DNA of 64,000 bases from Maratus speciosus (GCA_963932465.1 OZ010791.1:157350012-157414011), one strand, 5' to 3'; shown: positions 42,599 through 54,605, counted from the first letter of the stretch. Program-made: numbers and translations. The notes: a model not told the origin generated them from the letters alone.

Positions 42599-43310
42599 CA
42601 AGTGGGTAAGTGTGATCACAGATCGCACAGAGGGTTTCGTTTAATATTCCTTTCAAAACTCTATCTTTTTTCAAAATCTGTTAGTTCCACATTTCACAAC
42701 CAGGTGGCGCCCTCTATTCTAAACACATCTCTATCCGATCAAAACTCCGTTTTACAACCTATCCGTAGATATATTAGTCGAGGGGATGGGACCCATAGCA
42801 TCCGAGATAATTAGGCGCCCCCTGGCCCTAAAAAAGTGGAACTAAAATATGTAAGGCTTTGGTGCATAATATAAAAGCGTAGTCAAAGGGTTGTCGGCAA
42901 AAGTTAGGAAAGTGCCACCCGGATGAAAAGTGTGGAGGTTAGAAAAATTGCTTAAAAAACACAAGCTAGAGATAGGGGGGAAGTATAAGACTTTTTGAAA
43001 TTTTTATGATTTCTCGTGTGACCGCAAGTGCTCAGCTATAAGTATTCAAAATTTCAAGTCTTCAACTTAATTAGAAGCTCAGTTAGAAAAAAAAAAAAAA
43101 GCTTAAAATACACAAGTTAGAGCCCAGAGGAGTAAATATAAGACTTTTTTAAAATTTTATGATTTGTCGTTTGATGTGAGGTGCTCAGATATAAGTATGC
43201 AAAATTTCAAGTCTCCAACACGTACAGTTTCTGAGAACGGGCTCTGTAACAGATAGACAGACAGAGGAGTGAATGAATAGGGTTTCATCAGATGAACGAA
43301 ACCCTAAAAA
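42599..43310. repeat. Dispersed element with internal duplication
   Basis: Starts with GTGGGTAAGTGTGATCAC, also found inverted at 1541-1592. Two tandem units of about 148 bp start near 42952 and 43100 (TATAAGACTTTTT, GTGCTCAG.TATAAGTAT, CAAAATTTCAAGTCT). Ends near a hairpin AGGGTTTC..GAAACCCT at 43279-43305. The 70-residue frame at 42602-42814 is unassigned and probably chance. Confidence 0.5.
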
Positions 43311-43591
43311 TGAATCACTATTCACGAATTTCTATGCTGAATAACTGTTTAAACCAAAAAACTCATAAATTCTTTCTGTGTTTTATTGACCACTCCTTTG
43401 CTTAATCATAGTAATTGCGTTGCTATTAATTTGTGGCTTTTACTGTTCAGAGAAATCATTAAGAACAATGGAACAGATGATTTTTATTTTCTTTTTGCCT
43501 ACTCGATGGCAGAGTATTTTGAAATTACATTATATCTGTGCAACAAGACAATTTAAACAAGTTGGAAAATCTAAGTCAAACGTGGAAAATG

Positions 43592-44046
43592 AGGTGCGTT
43601 CGTACTATAACTAGTTTTATAAATATTCTGATCTTGGTGCAATAGCTGTTGTACTCTTACGCAAAAAGGCATTAATACAAAATTTATTGCGATTATACAT
43701 ATTAAATTGAGTAATACTCAAATAATATGACTCATGTTAAATAGGATATAATCACCATGCCCAGCTAAAATCATTACCTGTCATGGGATATCATTGAATT
43801 AATTGCGTATGATAGGATATAACAGAATTAAGAAAACTTTTATTAATACCTTTTTAAAGTTTTGATTCGAATTTCATAAAATTTGAAATGACTTGACAAA
43901 ATTCTGCAACGATTATATATATGAAATTTCAAACAATTCGGTTGGGTAGTTTTTACACTGTTACTGCAGATATAGACGGACAGACATACCGACATACCAG
44001 ACACCGACTATAGGTGCTACATATTTATATAATTAAGAATGCACCT
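43592..44046 (-). mobile_element. Element with AGGTGCGTTCGTA ends, copy 2
   Basis: Inverted relative to 28667-29217. Ends AGGTGCGTTCGTA and the complement of AGGTGCATTCTTA, with CTATAGGTGCTA near one end of each copy. Confidence 0.6.
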
Positions 44047-44426
44047 AAAAAAGCTACGTTTAAGATTTGTCGAAAAAGATTGTCTTGAATGAATACCGCA
44101 GTTTTGCTGACTTCAAGATCGTATTTTTAAATTTCACTTCCTTTATTTTCTTTTCTGCTTGAACTTTTCGGATAATTAAAGTTTTATTATGGAAACAACT
44201 TTAATTGTAATGATTAATAATGATTAATCTTTTTCTCAGTACTGTAAGACATTTTTAGTGCCATAGTCACATAATAACAATGATTATATCAACTTCATTC
44301 AAGGGAAAATAAAAACAGGAACAAATTGTATACGTCGCCCAACGGGCGAAATTTTTTTAATCTTTGTGTTGATTACAGTTGATTGAAATTTTAAAATACA
44401 GACCAATGATTAAAAGATTTCGCTTT

Positions 44427-44470
<44 letters not shown>

Positions 44471-44596
44471 CGAAATGTAGTTTACTATCGACATACTACG
44501 GAAATACACACTGAATTACGTATACACAGCGTTCGTAAAATGACTTTCATGATCTGATCAGAAAACAAAATGCATCCAATTTGTATTATATTCGAA
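44047..44596. other. Intergenic with 34-bp poly-A
   Basis: A tract at 44435-44468. No gene. Confidence 0.5.
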
Positions 44597-45193
44597 CTAG
44601 CTGCAATACCCGGCGTTGCCCGGGTCAGAATATATTGCACGCTTTATGACATGAGGACCTGTCTCCTTAAGAGATGTGTTTCAGCAATTTCAGCAATGTT
44701 GCAGTTCATTGATTCGGCGTTGAATAAAGATATCACGATATCTATATTTGTTATCCACAATTATCACTGCAACTTCATTAACTTGAGGTGCATCAAACCT
44801 TCGTTCATACTCACCGGCTGGTCTTTTGTCGGCTGGAATGACGATCTTATAGTTGTCTGCAACCATTCGTTCTAGTCTTAAACACATTGATCACTTGATT
44901 ATGTTTATGGAATAGACGGTGTAACCCCTGTATAGTTTCTCGTTGTAGCCCCAGAATGTGAGTGCAGCGATAATCTATTTAGAGTTTTTCTGACTAACAA
45001 AATATATTTGTAGGAATTTCGGTGTTTCATTTGGCATCGGCATTAGCGAGCCTACTCGATGTTAAATTTGCCCTTGGACTTTAAAAACTGGGCCAAAATT
45101 TTCTACGTTGCATATTGAAGTAGCCCCGAACAAACTCATTTGAAAGCAAGAATTGTATCGACGATAATTTTGCATTTCCTAATATTCCTTTAA

Positions 45194-45397
45194 CCCATTA
45201 ATGCCGAGTTTCTTTCACACATTTTTAATAACTAGGTACCAGTTGACACCAGTTTTCCCATATTATAATTTTAAGTTATTTGATCTCTCAAATTTTGAGA
45301 TTAAGTAATGTAAAAATTTCCTTATAAAAATATTGGTTTTCATATTTAAAATTTTCGTATTACTTAATGGCAGATGGTACCAACCGGCATTAATGAG
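45194..45397. mobile_element. TTAA MITE, CCCATTAATGCCG ends
   Basis: 204 bp, TTAA at 45190-45193 and 45398-45401. Inverted ends CCCATTAATGCCG and CGGCATTAATGAG (12 of 13 paired). piggyBac-like. Confidence 0.8.
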
Positions 45398-45579
45398 TTA
45401 AAAAAGTAATTTAGAAAGTTTTTAAAGGGTTTTTTGAAACGCTTGTTGTTCCTGTCAAATCCGAAGTGGTAGTGGCACCAGCTTAAACTGTAGCCTGTGT
45501 AGTATCAGGAACTGTCACCATTGATTCGCAACTATTACTTTCGGAATAGGTTCATTATTTTTTGAGATTGCATAGAAAT

Positions 45580-47090
45580 CGTAATTTAGGACACTTTTAG
45601 GACACTTTTACTTCTTCCCTTCGCTTTACGCCTTTTAAATTTCGAATTTGTTTTCGACTGGTTCTTAGAGGGCATTTATATTTTATAAGTAACTACCATG
45701 CCATATTTCAAGATTCTAGCCTCATCAGTATCACAGAAATCGCAATTTAGAAAGTTTTTTTCTCCTGCAACCTTCTAGTGGTAGTGGCACCTAAATAAAA
45801 TATAGCTTATGTTTGAGCACGTTATATCACCATCAAATTGCAACCATTTTTTAAAAATCGGTTTGGTATTTCGTAAGATTGCGTAGAAATCGCAATTTAG
45901 AGCGTTTTTAGAACGCTTTTCGCGCGTTTTCGTCCCTTTTAGATGACAGTTTTTTTAGGAAATGTTTACAGATATCGTTTATATCTTATAATTAACTACC
46001 ATACCTAATTTCAATTTGCTAGCCCCTGCAGTATCACAAAATTTGCAATTTAGAATGTTTTTTGCTCCTGTAACCTCCAGGTGACAGTAACACCGACATA
46101 AATAGAGCCTATCTTAGAGTAAGAGACTTAGAGTAAGACATTACTTTTGAAATCGGTTTGATACTTCCGGATATTGCGTAGAAATGGTAATTTAGAACGT
46201 TTTTAAAACGCTTTTCGCCCATTCTTACTCTTATTACAATTCGAGTTTATCAGGGAATGTTCGTAAAGATAATTTATATCTTATAAGTAACTACCATGCC
46301 TAATTTCAAGTTGCTAGCCCTTGCGGTATCACAAGAAACGCAATTTAGAACGTTTTTTGCTCCTGCAATACCCAAGTGGTAGTGACACCGACATAAAATA
46401 GAGCCTATGTTGGAGCAAGAGCTACCACCATCATTTTCCAGCCATTACTTTTGAAATTGGTTTGGTGTTTCCTGATAATTTCAATTTAGAACGTTTTTAA
46501 AACGCTTTTTGCACGTTTTCATCCCTTTGAAACTTCGAACTTTTTAAGAAATATTCTTATCGATCCTTTATATCTTATAAGTAACTGCCATGCCAAATGT
46601 CATGTTTCTATACCCTTCAGTAACACAAAAATCGAATTTTTAGAATGTTTTTTGCTCCTGCACCCACTTTGGGGTAGTGCTACTGTCATAAAATATAGCT
46701 TATTTTGGAGCAAGGGCTTTTGCTATCATTTTGACACCATTATTTTTTAAATCGGTTCGAAACTGCCTGAGATTGTGTAAAAATTGCAATTTGGAACGTT
46801 TTTAGAACGCTTTTCGCGCATTTTCACCCCTTTTAAATTTCGATTTTTTAGGAAATGTTCTTAGAGATCATTTATATCTTATAAGTAACTACCATGTCAA
46901 ATTGCATGTTTATATGCCCTTCAGTAACACAAAAATCGCATTTTTAGAAAGTTTTTTGCTTCTGCACCCCTTTGTCTAAATGGTATCGACATAAGATACA
47001 GCCTATGTTGGAACAGGGATTAGCACCATCATTTTGATACCATTACTTTTGAAATCGGTTCAGTAGTTCCAGAGACTACGCCCGCGAAAT
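45580..47090. repeat. About 295-bp tandem array in Helitron-like 1
   Basis: Five units. Marker AACGTTTTTAAAACGCTTTT or variants occurs near 45892, 46197, 46485 and 46795, with an earlier diverged unit near 45590. Each unit also carries TATATCTTATAAGTAACTAC and a CTCCTGCAACC.. stretch. Tandem internal repeats are common in non-autonomous Helitrons. Confidence 0.8.
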
Positions 47091-47884
47091 AAACTCTCAA
47101 ACAAACAAACAAACAAAACAAAAGTTTGTCTCAGAATGTAACGGAATTCTTTGTGTGGCCCTGTAAATGAATAATAAATATTCTTTGCACTGCATATGCA
47201 TATTTGCATGCGAATGTATATTTAAATGCATTTCATAAAGCATTTCAATTTCATTATGTTCGAAAGGCTGTAACATGATTAAAAACTATCTCAAACGATA
47301 TTTCCCCATAGACCGTAATGTAATGGAATTCTTTTGAGTGTCCCTGTAATCTCCCACTTTCACCCACCACGACGAAACTGCCTTACTAATAGCAGAAGAC
47401 CAAGAGCTATCTAACCACATCAACCACGTGTTGGTGGCAGTACGTGTTCTTGGAGAAAAGTCTGGCTTTACCCCCACACACTAGACTTTTATATATATAC
47501 TAGGGGGCTCTGCCCCCTGCAAGCTACGCTCGCCAACCCCCCCATTCAGACACCGCAGAATCTAAAAGCACGCTAATTTGGTCGGTTTTAAAAAGATTAG
47601 AGAAGATTGAATTATAATTGAAAAAACCTATAGCGATCTCCCTGTAAACGGGTTTCCATTCAATTCCCTTTGATTGCAAAAATTTAAGGCCGAATCATTT
47701 GCTATTAAGACATCCAACGGTTGTTTTCGTGTTTGATTAAAGAAGACCAGTTAAACATTTGAAAGGAAGCTAAAATAAAATGAATTAAGTAAACAGGCTC
47801 CTTGCCTCCCGGTATTTTTTAACAGCGTTATAAAACGATTGACATAATACAATTTACTACAATTACTACAATTTACCGTTTTAA

Positions 47885-48080
47885 CCCCTTCAAGGGCGGT
47901 AGTTCATTTTTGGACCACTTAATTTTAATTCTTAAATGCACCAGAATATTGGAATGAAAATTTTCTTTTTATTATTAAGTGAACAAAAGCATTTTCGTAT
48001 TTCGAAATTTGTTTGTAAATTCAGGTGCCATTTACTGATTTCAACATTTTACGAATAGAAGTACGTTGCCCCTGAAAGGG
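47885..48080. mobile_element. TTAA MITE, CCCCTTCAAGGGC ends
   Basis: 196 bp, TTAA at 47881-47884 and 48081-48084. Ends CCCCTTCAAGGGC and GCCCCTGAAAGGG; same family as 14771-14973. Confidence 0.8.
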
Positions 48081-48870
48081 TTAAACGCATATTAATGTAT
48101 TTATTATTTTAAAGTTTCCTTTCTCTTTTAATATTCACGTATAAATAGAATTTTCAATATTTTCCTGCTTGTAACACGTACTCATTTAATAGTAATTTTA
48201 AAGGGGCTTTTTTCTGTTTTTAATAGTCATGTGTAAATAAATTTTTAATCGTTAGGAAATATTATTCTGTGCGCTGTTTTTAGAATTGAAAATAATCTCT
48301 ATAATAATATCCTAAGTCATGTGACTATTATCAACAATTCTGGGCGGATTCCTTCGCTTTTTATATTCCAGGCGGTCATTTTGGTACTTTAATGTTAGCC
48401 AGACACAGGCGATAAGTCGCCAAATATTATTCTACTGCCATGATTTCACTTATATTACAATAGTCCAAGTCATGTAATTGCCATAAACAATTACAACACT
48501 TCGCTTTTCCTAAGAAAGGATTCCATTTTGATTAAAGAATCAAAGTTATTTTTTCGAATAAAACTACATAAAAGATGCCATGATCACAAAGAATTCTTGA
48601 TACTTTTATGTTAGCAGGGTGAAAATCTCGCCAATAGCTTTTTTTAACTCGTCAGTTAGCATTTTTTTATTTTTCGAGTGGTAAATTAAAACGGTACTAC
48701 TTGGCTATGGTTATCCCATCGACCAAAAATCTATCGCCAGACTATAAGATTAAATGCCGATAATGGTTGATCGTAAATGTCACATTCACTTGACTGTAAG
48801 GAAGTTACACGTGTTTACGCCACCAAGGGATTTTTATTTCGACGTTTTATTTTTATTTTTATCAATGCTA

Positions 48871-49077
48871 GGCACAGATGTCATATACGCCACATATTTT
48901 CGCGACTTTTTTCCGACGGCAATTTGGCGAAAACATCAACAGCATAAACAACAACGTCCGGGTTACCATATCAAGCAAAATAACGACACTTTGGCGCCAG
49001 TTAAGTACCCGTTGCATATATGACATTGGCGTCAGAAAAAAATCACGCCAATATGGGGCGTATATGACATCTGTGTC
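48871..49077. mobile_element. Palindromic hAT-like MITE, copy 1
   Basis: 207 bp, nearly all inverted arms starting GGCACAGATGTCATATACG. Flanked by a perfect 8-bp repeat CAATGCTA (48863-48870, 49078-49085). The overlapping 70-92-residue frames on both strands come from the arms and are not genes. Confidence 0.9.
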
Positions 49078-49099
49078 CAATGCTATACTAATTTATTTC

Positions 49100-49477
49100 G
49101 GCACAGATGTCATATACTCCCCATATTGGCGCGGTTTTTTTCCATCGCCATTTTAGCGAAAACATCAGCACCATAAACAACAACATCCGATTACCATATC
49201 AAGCAAAATAACTATACTTTGGCGTCAGTTAACCTTTAACCGGAATCGCTAAATTGTTCCACATTAGTGGAATCTTATGTCCAAAAGGACCCTTTAATTA
49301 AAATCCAAACTATTTTCTAATATATATGAAATTACCACTTAGATGGGTTATAAGCGCATTGAAAAAAGTTTCATGTACTATATAAATCAACTTTTATTCA
49401 TATATATATCTTGAAATTATATATATATTTTTTAATTTCGTTCTTTAAGTGTTGATGCGCGCGTTTCAAAATTAAAC

Positions 49478-49508
<31 letters not shown>

Positions 49509-49625
49509 GTCGTTGTCTGGTCAAAATGGACCCACGATTCCGGTTAAGGGTGAAGTACCTTTGCGTATACGACATTGGCGTCAGAAAAAACCGCGCCAAT
49601 ATGGGGCGTATATGATATCTGTGCC
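49100..49625. mobile_element. Palindromic hAT-like MITE, copy 2, interrupted
   Basis: Same family as 48871-49077. Flanks TTTATTTC (49092-49099) and TTTATTTG (49626-49633) match at seven of eight. A 318-bp TTAA insertion splits it; without it the copy is about 204 bp. Confidence 0.88.
49233..49550. mobile_element. TTAA MITE nested in hAT-like MITE
   Basis: Ends CCTTTAACCGGAATCG and CGATTCCGGTTAAGGG. Target TTAA at 49229-49232 on the left and TGAA at 49551-49554 on the right, one mutated. The intact site CCAGTTAAGTACC is visible in copy 1 near 48988. A T tract fills 49480-49508. Confidence 0.88.
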
Positions 49626-50580
49626 TTTATTTGTGCTTTCGTTATTTAAAATAAAAATTACGTCAATTTGTATAATTTGGTGAGTGCTTTGGCGATTTAT
49701 ATAATTTGGCGAAATTGGTCGACTGGATAACTAAGAGTACATTTAAAACATTGCGTTGAATTTGAAATTAAATGTCAGGATTTCTTGCAATATTTAATCG
49801 GGTTTGGCGTGTTTTTTTTACGACAATTTGGCGAAAACCTCGTTTTCGAATACCAGTTACATATATATATATGTATTTTTAAATTATTTTCTATTATTTT
49901 TAAAATGAATTAATAAGAAATAAAAATAATTAATTAATAACTATAGAACAAAGCAATTTATAACTTTTTTTTTGTTTTAAATAAAAAGAAAATAAAGGTA
50001 AATAAATAAGCAACAGTAGCCGGGTTACCATGTCAGGCAAAACAACGCCTTTTCGCGCTATTTAGGTAACCCGGTGCGTATATGACATATTTTTCTTTTC
50101 GTTTTGTTTTAAAAAAAGAAAAAAGTTAAAGCCATTGATTTTAAATTTTTCAGTTTGAAATGAAAGCTTTGTATTAAAAAAAAAAAAAAAAAAAAAAAAA
50201 CATTGTTCTTAGCATAGATTCAAGTGAGGCCAAACTGGTCACAAATTAATTAAAAATAATAATCCTTTCTGAAATAAGAAAAGAAATATCAGTTATGATT
50301 AAAATTTGAGTTGCCATCATTAGAAAAATTTATATAACTTAGAAAAAAAATAATATTTCGAAAACTAATTCGAATTAAAAAATTCTAATACCAGTTTTGA
50401 AATCTGCGGATCAATATTGATTTTTGGTGTTAATTTCATCGCAAAGTATTCCATATTTTAGGAGAAATCGCCGTGAAATATAATCAGTTGTTTAATCAGT
50501 CGATTCATACTTGCGTTTCATACTTCCGTTAGATACTTTCGTTTCATAAAATGCGTTTCATTAGGATTTTATATATATAG

Positions 50581-51487
50581 GGTAGATATAGATTATCTTT
50601 CAAAATGAAATATGCATATATTTTTACGTTAAGCATTTTTTTCAGTTTTTCTTTGCATGATCCGACAAATCACCGTATAAAACTATACAAACAATAGGCG
50701 AAAATTATCTCAATAGAGCCAAATTAAATTGCTTTTGGAAAAATCTTAGCAGAGGACAGAAAAATTCTTATTTTTTGAAGGGGAAAAATGATTGTATCCA
50801 CATGTTTCAACTTTGCCTAATTCAGTTTTTATTACAGTCAAGTGACATTTAAAGTATTTATATCCGAAAATTTTAATCTTACACTGTTACACTGAAAAAT
50901 AAAAGCCACTTATGAGCTTAGTGTGATCTTACGTCGAAATGGTGAATAATATGAACAGCGTGAGATTTCTTGCTTAATTTAAGACAATGATAACGGATTA
51001 TTTATTTTCGTCGAACATAATCGAAATAATAATAACTTTGAATAAAATCTAGATAATAATAATAATAATAATAATCTATCTTATGTTCAAGGATTTTCAG
51101 CCTAGGAAGACGTTTTTGAGACTAAAACCGAAACAAGGGGATACAATTAATTTGTTTCCTTCACTGTAAAAAAAAAAAAGATGCAATTCTACAGATGTAA
51201 AGCTACAGAAATCTGAATGCTTACTAAAATTTTATCTGTAACCCGGGGATAATTACACGATATTTTTGTTGTTGTTGTTGTTGCAGTTACATAAAACGTT
51301 CTAGGAATCCCAGTTTCCCAGAAAATTCTTTGTAACCTTACAGATTTTTATTTTATAGTTTAAACATGAATCTGTTACATGAATTTTTTTTTTTTGTTAC
51401 TGTTACATAAAAAGTTCTAGGCATCCCATTTTCCTAGAAAGCTCTTACTGTCCCACAAATAAGAGTGAATTATGTCGGCCAGGTATC
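50581..51487. other. Intergenic with simple repeats
   Basis: (AAT)n near 51053-51074, (GTT)n near 51265-51284, A run in CACTGTAAAAAAAAA near 51163-51179. A diverged direct repeat with GTTACATAAAA.GTTCTAGG occurs at about 51286 and 51402. Confidence 0.55.
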
Positions 51488-51559
51488 GTCCGGATAGCTT
51501 AACAGGTAAAGTATCGGCACGGCACGCCAAGTATCCAGGTTCGATTCCTGGTCTGGACA
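51488..51559 (+). tRNA. tRNA-like sequence (anticodon GGC), degenerate
   Basis: A 72-nt cloverleaf can be drawn: acceptor GTCCGGA/TCTGGAC (one G-U), D stem GCTT/AAGT, anticodon stem TCGGC/GCCAA with one C-A mismatch, perfect T arm CCAGG-TTCGATT-CCTGG, discriminator A and TTTTT at 51560. The A and B boxes (TAGCTTAACAGG, GGTTCGATTCC) are good. The loop ACGGCAC places GGC (Ala) at the anticodon but has C instead of the invariant U33. It is therefore more likely a tRNA pseudogene or tRNA-derived SINE head than a working tRNA. Confidence 0.5.
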
Positions 51560-51564
51560 TTTTT

Positions 51565-51924
51565 CGCTCTGTTGGAATAAAACTTCAACTGTGCTACTCC
51601 AACCTTGAGTATGTTCTTAGTAACTTTATAAATTTTTTTCTACAATGTTCTATCTCCTAATAGGAATTTTCTTTCTCTGCTATTTTCAATTAAGACTAGT
51701 TTTGAAACAAAAAACTACATATTCTGGAGTAAATTCTGGTTATTATCAAAGATGAAGGAAGATTAAAATTTCAAAACTGGCCCTGACCAAAAGAAATCAT
51801 TTTTTATTTGAATTCAGCAATCAGAAATCATTCGAAATCAAAAACTGTGTATTCAGAAAACAGCTTTCTTTATATAGGTCAATATAATGTATGTATATAC
51901 GTATTTCGAGAGAGAAGGGAAAAA
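51565..51924. other. Intergenic after tRNA-like sequence
   Basis: No gene; could include a SINE body, but no second copy was recognised in the window. Confidence 0.35.
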
Positions 51925-53620
51925 AAAAACCCTCAGAAAATTAAAATGAACTGAATTGGGGTTAATGAAGAAAGTAGTGTAAACAGAAACTCACGGGAAT
52001 TTTTAATGAAATTGCAGCCACTTCATATATAGCAAATTTAATTTGAAATGGGAATCAAGGATGTAGAATTGTGCAAATAATCGAGTTAAGACATAGAAAG
52101 TGAGATTATTTTCATTAAATAAATGAAGATGATATCGGTTGACAGATGCAATATTTAAATGAAAGTAAATAAATTTCATTTTCGGATATTTTTTTTAATT
52201 CAATTAAATGAAAATGCAGAGAGAAATTGGTACTAAGTTCATCTATAGAATCTTGTTTACATGATTTATTTTAATTTAATTTATGTACAAATGATTTTAA
52301 ATGTGTTATTTAAAGTCAGTCTTTATTCTATTCTACATTCTAATGAATGCAGATTTTTTTTTTTTTTATGACCAACTACGTTTGACATACAAAAAAACAA
52401 ACAAAAATGATCATAATGACAGCTGTTTCATATAAATTAGTATATAAAAAAGAAATTTCATTTGTTTAGTAAAAATAAAAAGTAACGAAAAAAATACCTC
52501 AGAAAATTAAAAAGAACTGAATATTACTGTTAATGAAGAAAGTAGTGTAAACAGAAACTTTCACAGGAATTTTTAATGAAATTGCAGCCACTTCATATAC
52601 AGCAAATTTAATTTGAAATGGGAATCAAGGATGCAGAATTGTGTAAATAATCGAATTACGACATAAAAGTGAGGCTGTTGTCAGACGAAATCAATAAGTG
52701 AAGGTAATATCGTCGGACAAATGCTATATTTAAATGTAAGGAAATAGATTTCGTTTGCGGATCACTTTTTTTATTCAACTGAATCCAAATACAGTAGAAA
52801 AATTGGTGCTAAGGTCATCTACTGAAATTTACATGTTTTATTTTAATTTAATTTATGTACTAATGATTTTAAATGTGTAATTTAAAGTCAGCCTTTATTC
52901 TATTTAATTCAAACGAAGAACAAATTTTTAAGATGTCCAACTACATTCGACATCAATAAATAATAATAATAATAAAAAAAAAGCAAAAATGATCATATTC
53001 CTATTTGTTTCATATAAATTAGTATATAAGTTTAGTAAAAGTAAAAAGTAAAAAGTAAAGAAAAAATACCTCAGAAAATTAAAAGAAACTGAATTGGAGT
53101 TGGTGAAAAAAGTAGTGTAAACAGAAACTTTCACAAGAATTTTTAATGAAATTGCAGCCACTTCATATATAGAAAATTTCATTTGAAATACGAATCAAAG
53201 ATGTAGAATTGTGTAAATAATCGAGTTAAGACATAAAAGTGAGATTATTTTCATTAAATAAATGAAGATGATATCGGTTAACAGATGCAATATTTAAATG
53301 AAAGTAAATAGATTTCATTTGTGGATCATTTTTTTATTCAATTAAATGCAAATGCAGAGAGAAATTGGTAGTAAGTATATCGATAGAAACTTGCTTACAC
53401 GCTTTATTTTAATTTAATTTATATACTAATGATTTTAAATGTATGCTTTAAAGTCAGTCTTTATTCTATTTAATTCCAAAGAAGAACACATTGTTAAGAT
53501 GTCCAACTACGTTCGACATCAATAAAAAAAAGAAAAGAAAAAGAAAAGAAAAAATGATCATAATACTAATTGTTTCACATGAATTAGCATATAAATAGCA
53601 ATTTCATTTGCTTACTAAAT
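51925..53620. repeat. Tandem triplication, about 565-570-bp unit
   Basis: Units begin near 51925, 52488 and 53062. Anchors in every unit: CCTCAGAAAATTAAAA, TTTTTAATGAAATTGCAGCC, AATTGTGTAAATAATCGA (or GTGCAAATAATCGA), and AGTCAG(T/C)CTTTATTCTAT. On the - strand each unit has a TATA-like box (TTATATAC or TTATATGC) about 35 bp before an ATGATCAT, but the following frames diverge and are not conserved. The 84-residue frame at 52928-53182 is hydrophobic and restricted to unit 2. Confidence 0.85.
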
Positions 53621-54068
53621 TAATTAGATACAGCATCTTCCCAGTTTTGTAATTTTAAAGAAAAATAATGCAATGTTTGATACTTACCAACAATGCAACA
53701 ATGACAAAAATAATGACAGTTTACTGTTTTTTTTATATATATATTCTGTCAGAATTAGTAGGAATGTAATAAGCCATAAACTAAAATCTTCCTTAGATAT
53801 ATCCAATTCAAAATATCCCTTTGGTGATTTTTATAATTTTTTCATGTTAACGTATAACAAGAAAGAAAAATCATGTGCCAAGCACAGATTATGAAACAAT
53901 TTTTAAAACTTCCAGAATACTTTAACAAGACTTAAGCATTTAGTAAGGTAAAAGATGATGTCTAAAGTAAACAATTTAGAAAATACATAACACATTTGAA
54001 AACCCAATTTCAGGAATAACTATGAATAGTCGGAGAAGTATCCGAATTATTTTGTGCACCCCTGTATA
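53621..54068. other. Intergenic, no gene
   Basis: The 73-residue frame at 53673-53894 has no domain. A good donor-like GTAAGT on the - strand lies at about 53688 but no start codon precedes it in frame. Confidence 0.4.
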
Positions 54069-54299
54069 GGGAAACTCTAGGGTAGATGGCCATAGAGGAG
54101 AGATGGCCAATCTAAATATTTCCAAAACGTGATCATAGATTGCAGCATAAACTTTGTTCGTAGGAAATAGTCCAACGAGTTCATTGAATGCGATGTGCAG
54201 CTGTGGTTTACAATTAGAAAAAGTAAGTGTAATTTTAATGTTTATCTAGTTTAGTGGTTGAATATTTCTATTTGTTAGGTATCTGAACGTTTGTACATA

Positions 54300-54302
54300 C
54301 AC

Positions 54303-54344
<42 letters not shown>

Positions 54345-54605
54345 GACGTTTTTACAGTACAAAGTACTGTTCATCTCGCGCACAGTAGTTGCGTAAAATT
54401 AACATCACAATGTGCTGGCAATTTGGACACCAGCAGTTTGTGCAGTAAAAAAAAATGCGTCCAAATTGCCAGTACATTGTGCTGTTAATTTTACGCAACT
54501 ACTGTATTTTTCATCTTAATATAGTCAGGAAACCAAAGAAAGATACAGCACCTTCACTGTGATCGAGTTTGTTCTGGCAAATCTACAGTGGTTTTTTTTA
54601 CAGCG
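54300..54605. mobile_element. MITE with CACTGTAAAAA ends, nested
   Basis: Ends CACTGTAAAAAA and TTTTTTTACAGCG. Inner inverted repeat of about 50 bp (CAGTAGTTGCGTAAAATTAA at 54382 and its complement near 54493). A tract of 38 A at 54306-54343. Same end type as 28306-28542. Confidence 0.7.

Larger units (their letters stand above)
44597..47499 (-). mobile_element. Helitron-like element 1 (non-autonomous)
   Basis: On the - strand the 3' end is a hairpin ACCCGG/CCGGGT (loop of six) followed after seven bases by CTAG at 44600-44597, with T next, the Helitron end pattern (hairpin then CTRR, insertion between A and T). The 5' end is the TATATATATAAAAGTCTAG at 47499. The interior has a 295-bp tandem array, a (CAAA)n tract near 47097-47116 after a phrase about ATCGGTTCAGTAGTTCC, and a nested TTAA MITE. 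No Rep/helicase frame. Confidence 0.7.
47500..50580 (-). mobile_element. Helitron-like element 2 (non-autonomous)
   Basis: The 3' end on the - strand is the hairpin AGGGGGC/GCCCCCT with CTAG at 47503-47500, directly abutting the 5' end of element 1. The 5' end is CTATATATATAAAATCC ending near 50580. It contains a TTAA MITE (47885-48080), two hAT-like MITEs (48871-49077, 49100-49625) and a TTAA insertion in the second of those. No Rep/helicase frame was found. Confidence 0.6.

Noticed and set aside
42602..42814. 70-residue frame with mixed composition
   Set aside because: Begins in a dispersed repeat also found at 1541-1592 and has no domain or splice support.
44570..44875. 101-residue frame
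   Set aside because: It starts outside and reads through the 3' hairpin end of a Helitron-like element; no protein motif.
48754..49156. Overlapping 70-92-residue frames
   Set aside because: They lie in the palindromic arms of hAT-like MITEs.
52928..53182. 84-residue hydrophobic frame
   Set aside because: Not conserved in the other two copies of the triplication.
53680..53760. Signal-peptide-like TVIIFVIVALL before a GTAAGT donor on the - strand
   Set aside because: An in-frame stop directly precedes it and there is no start codon.
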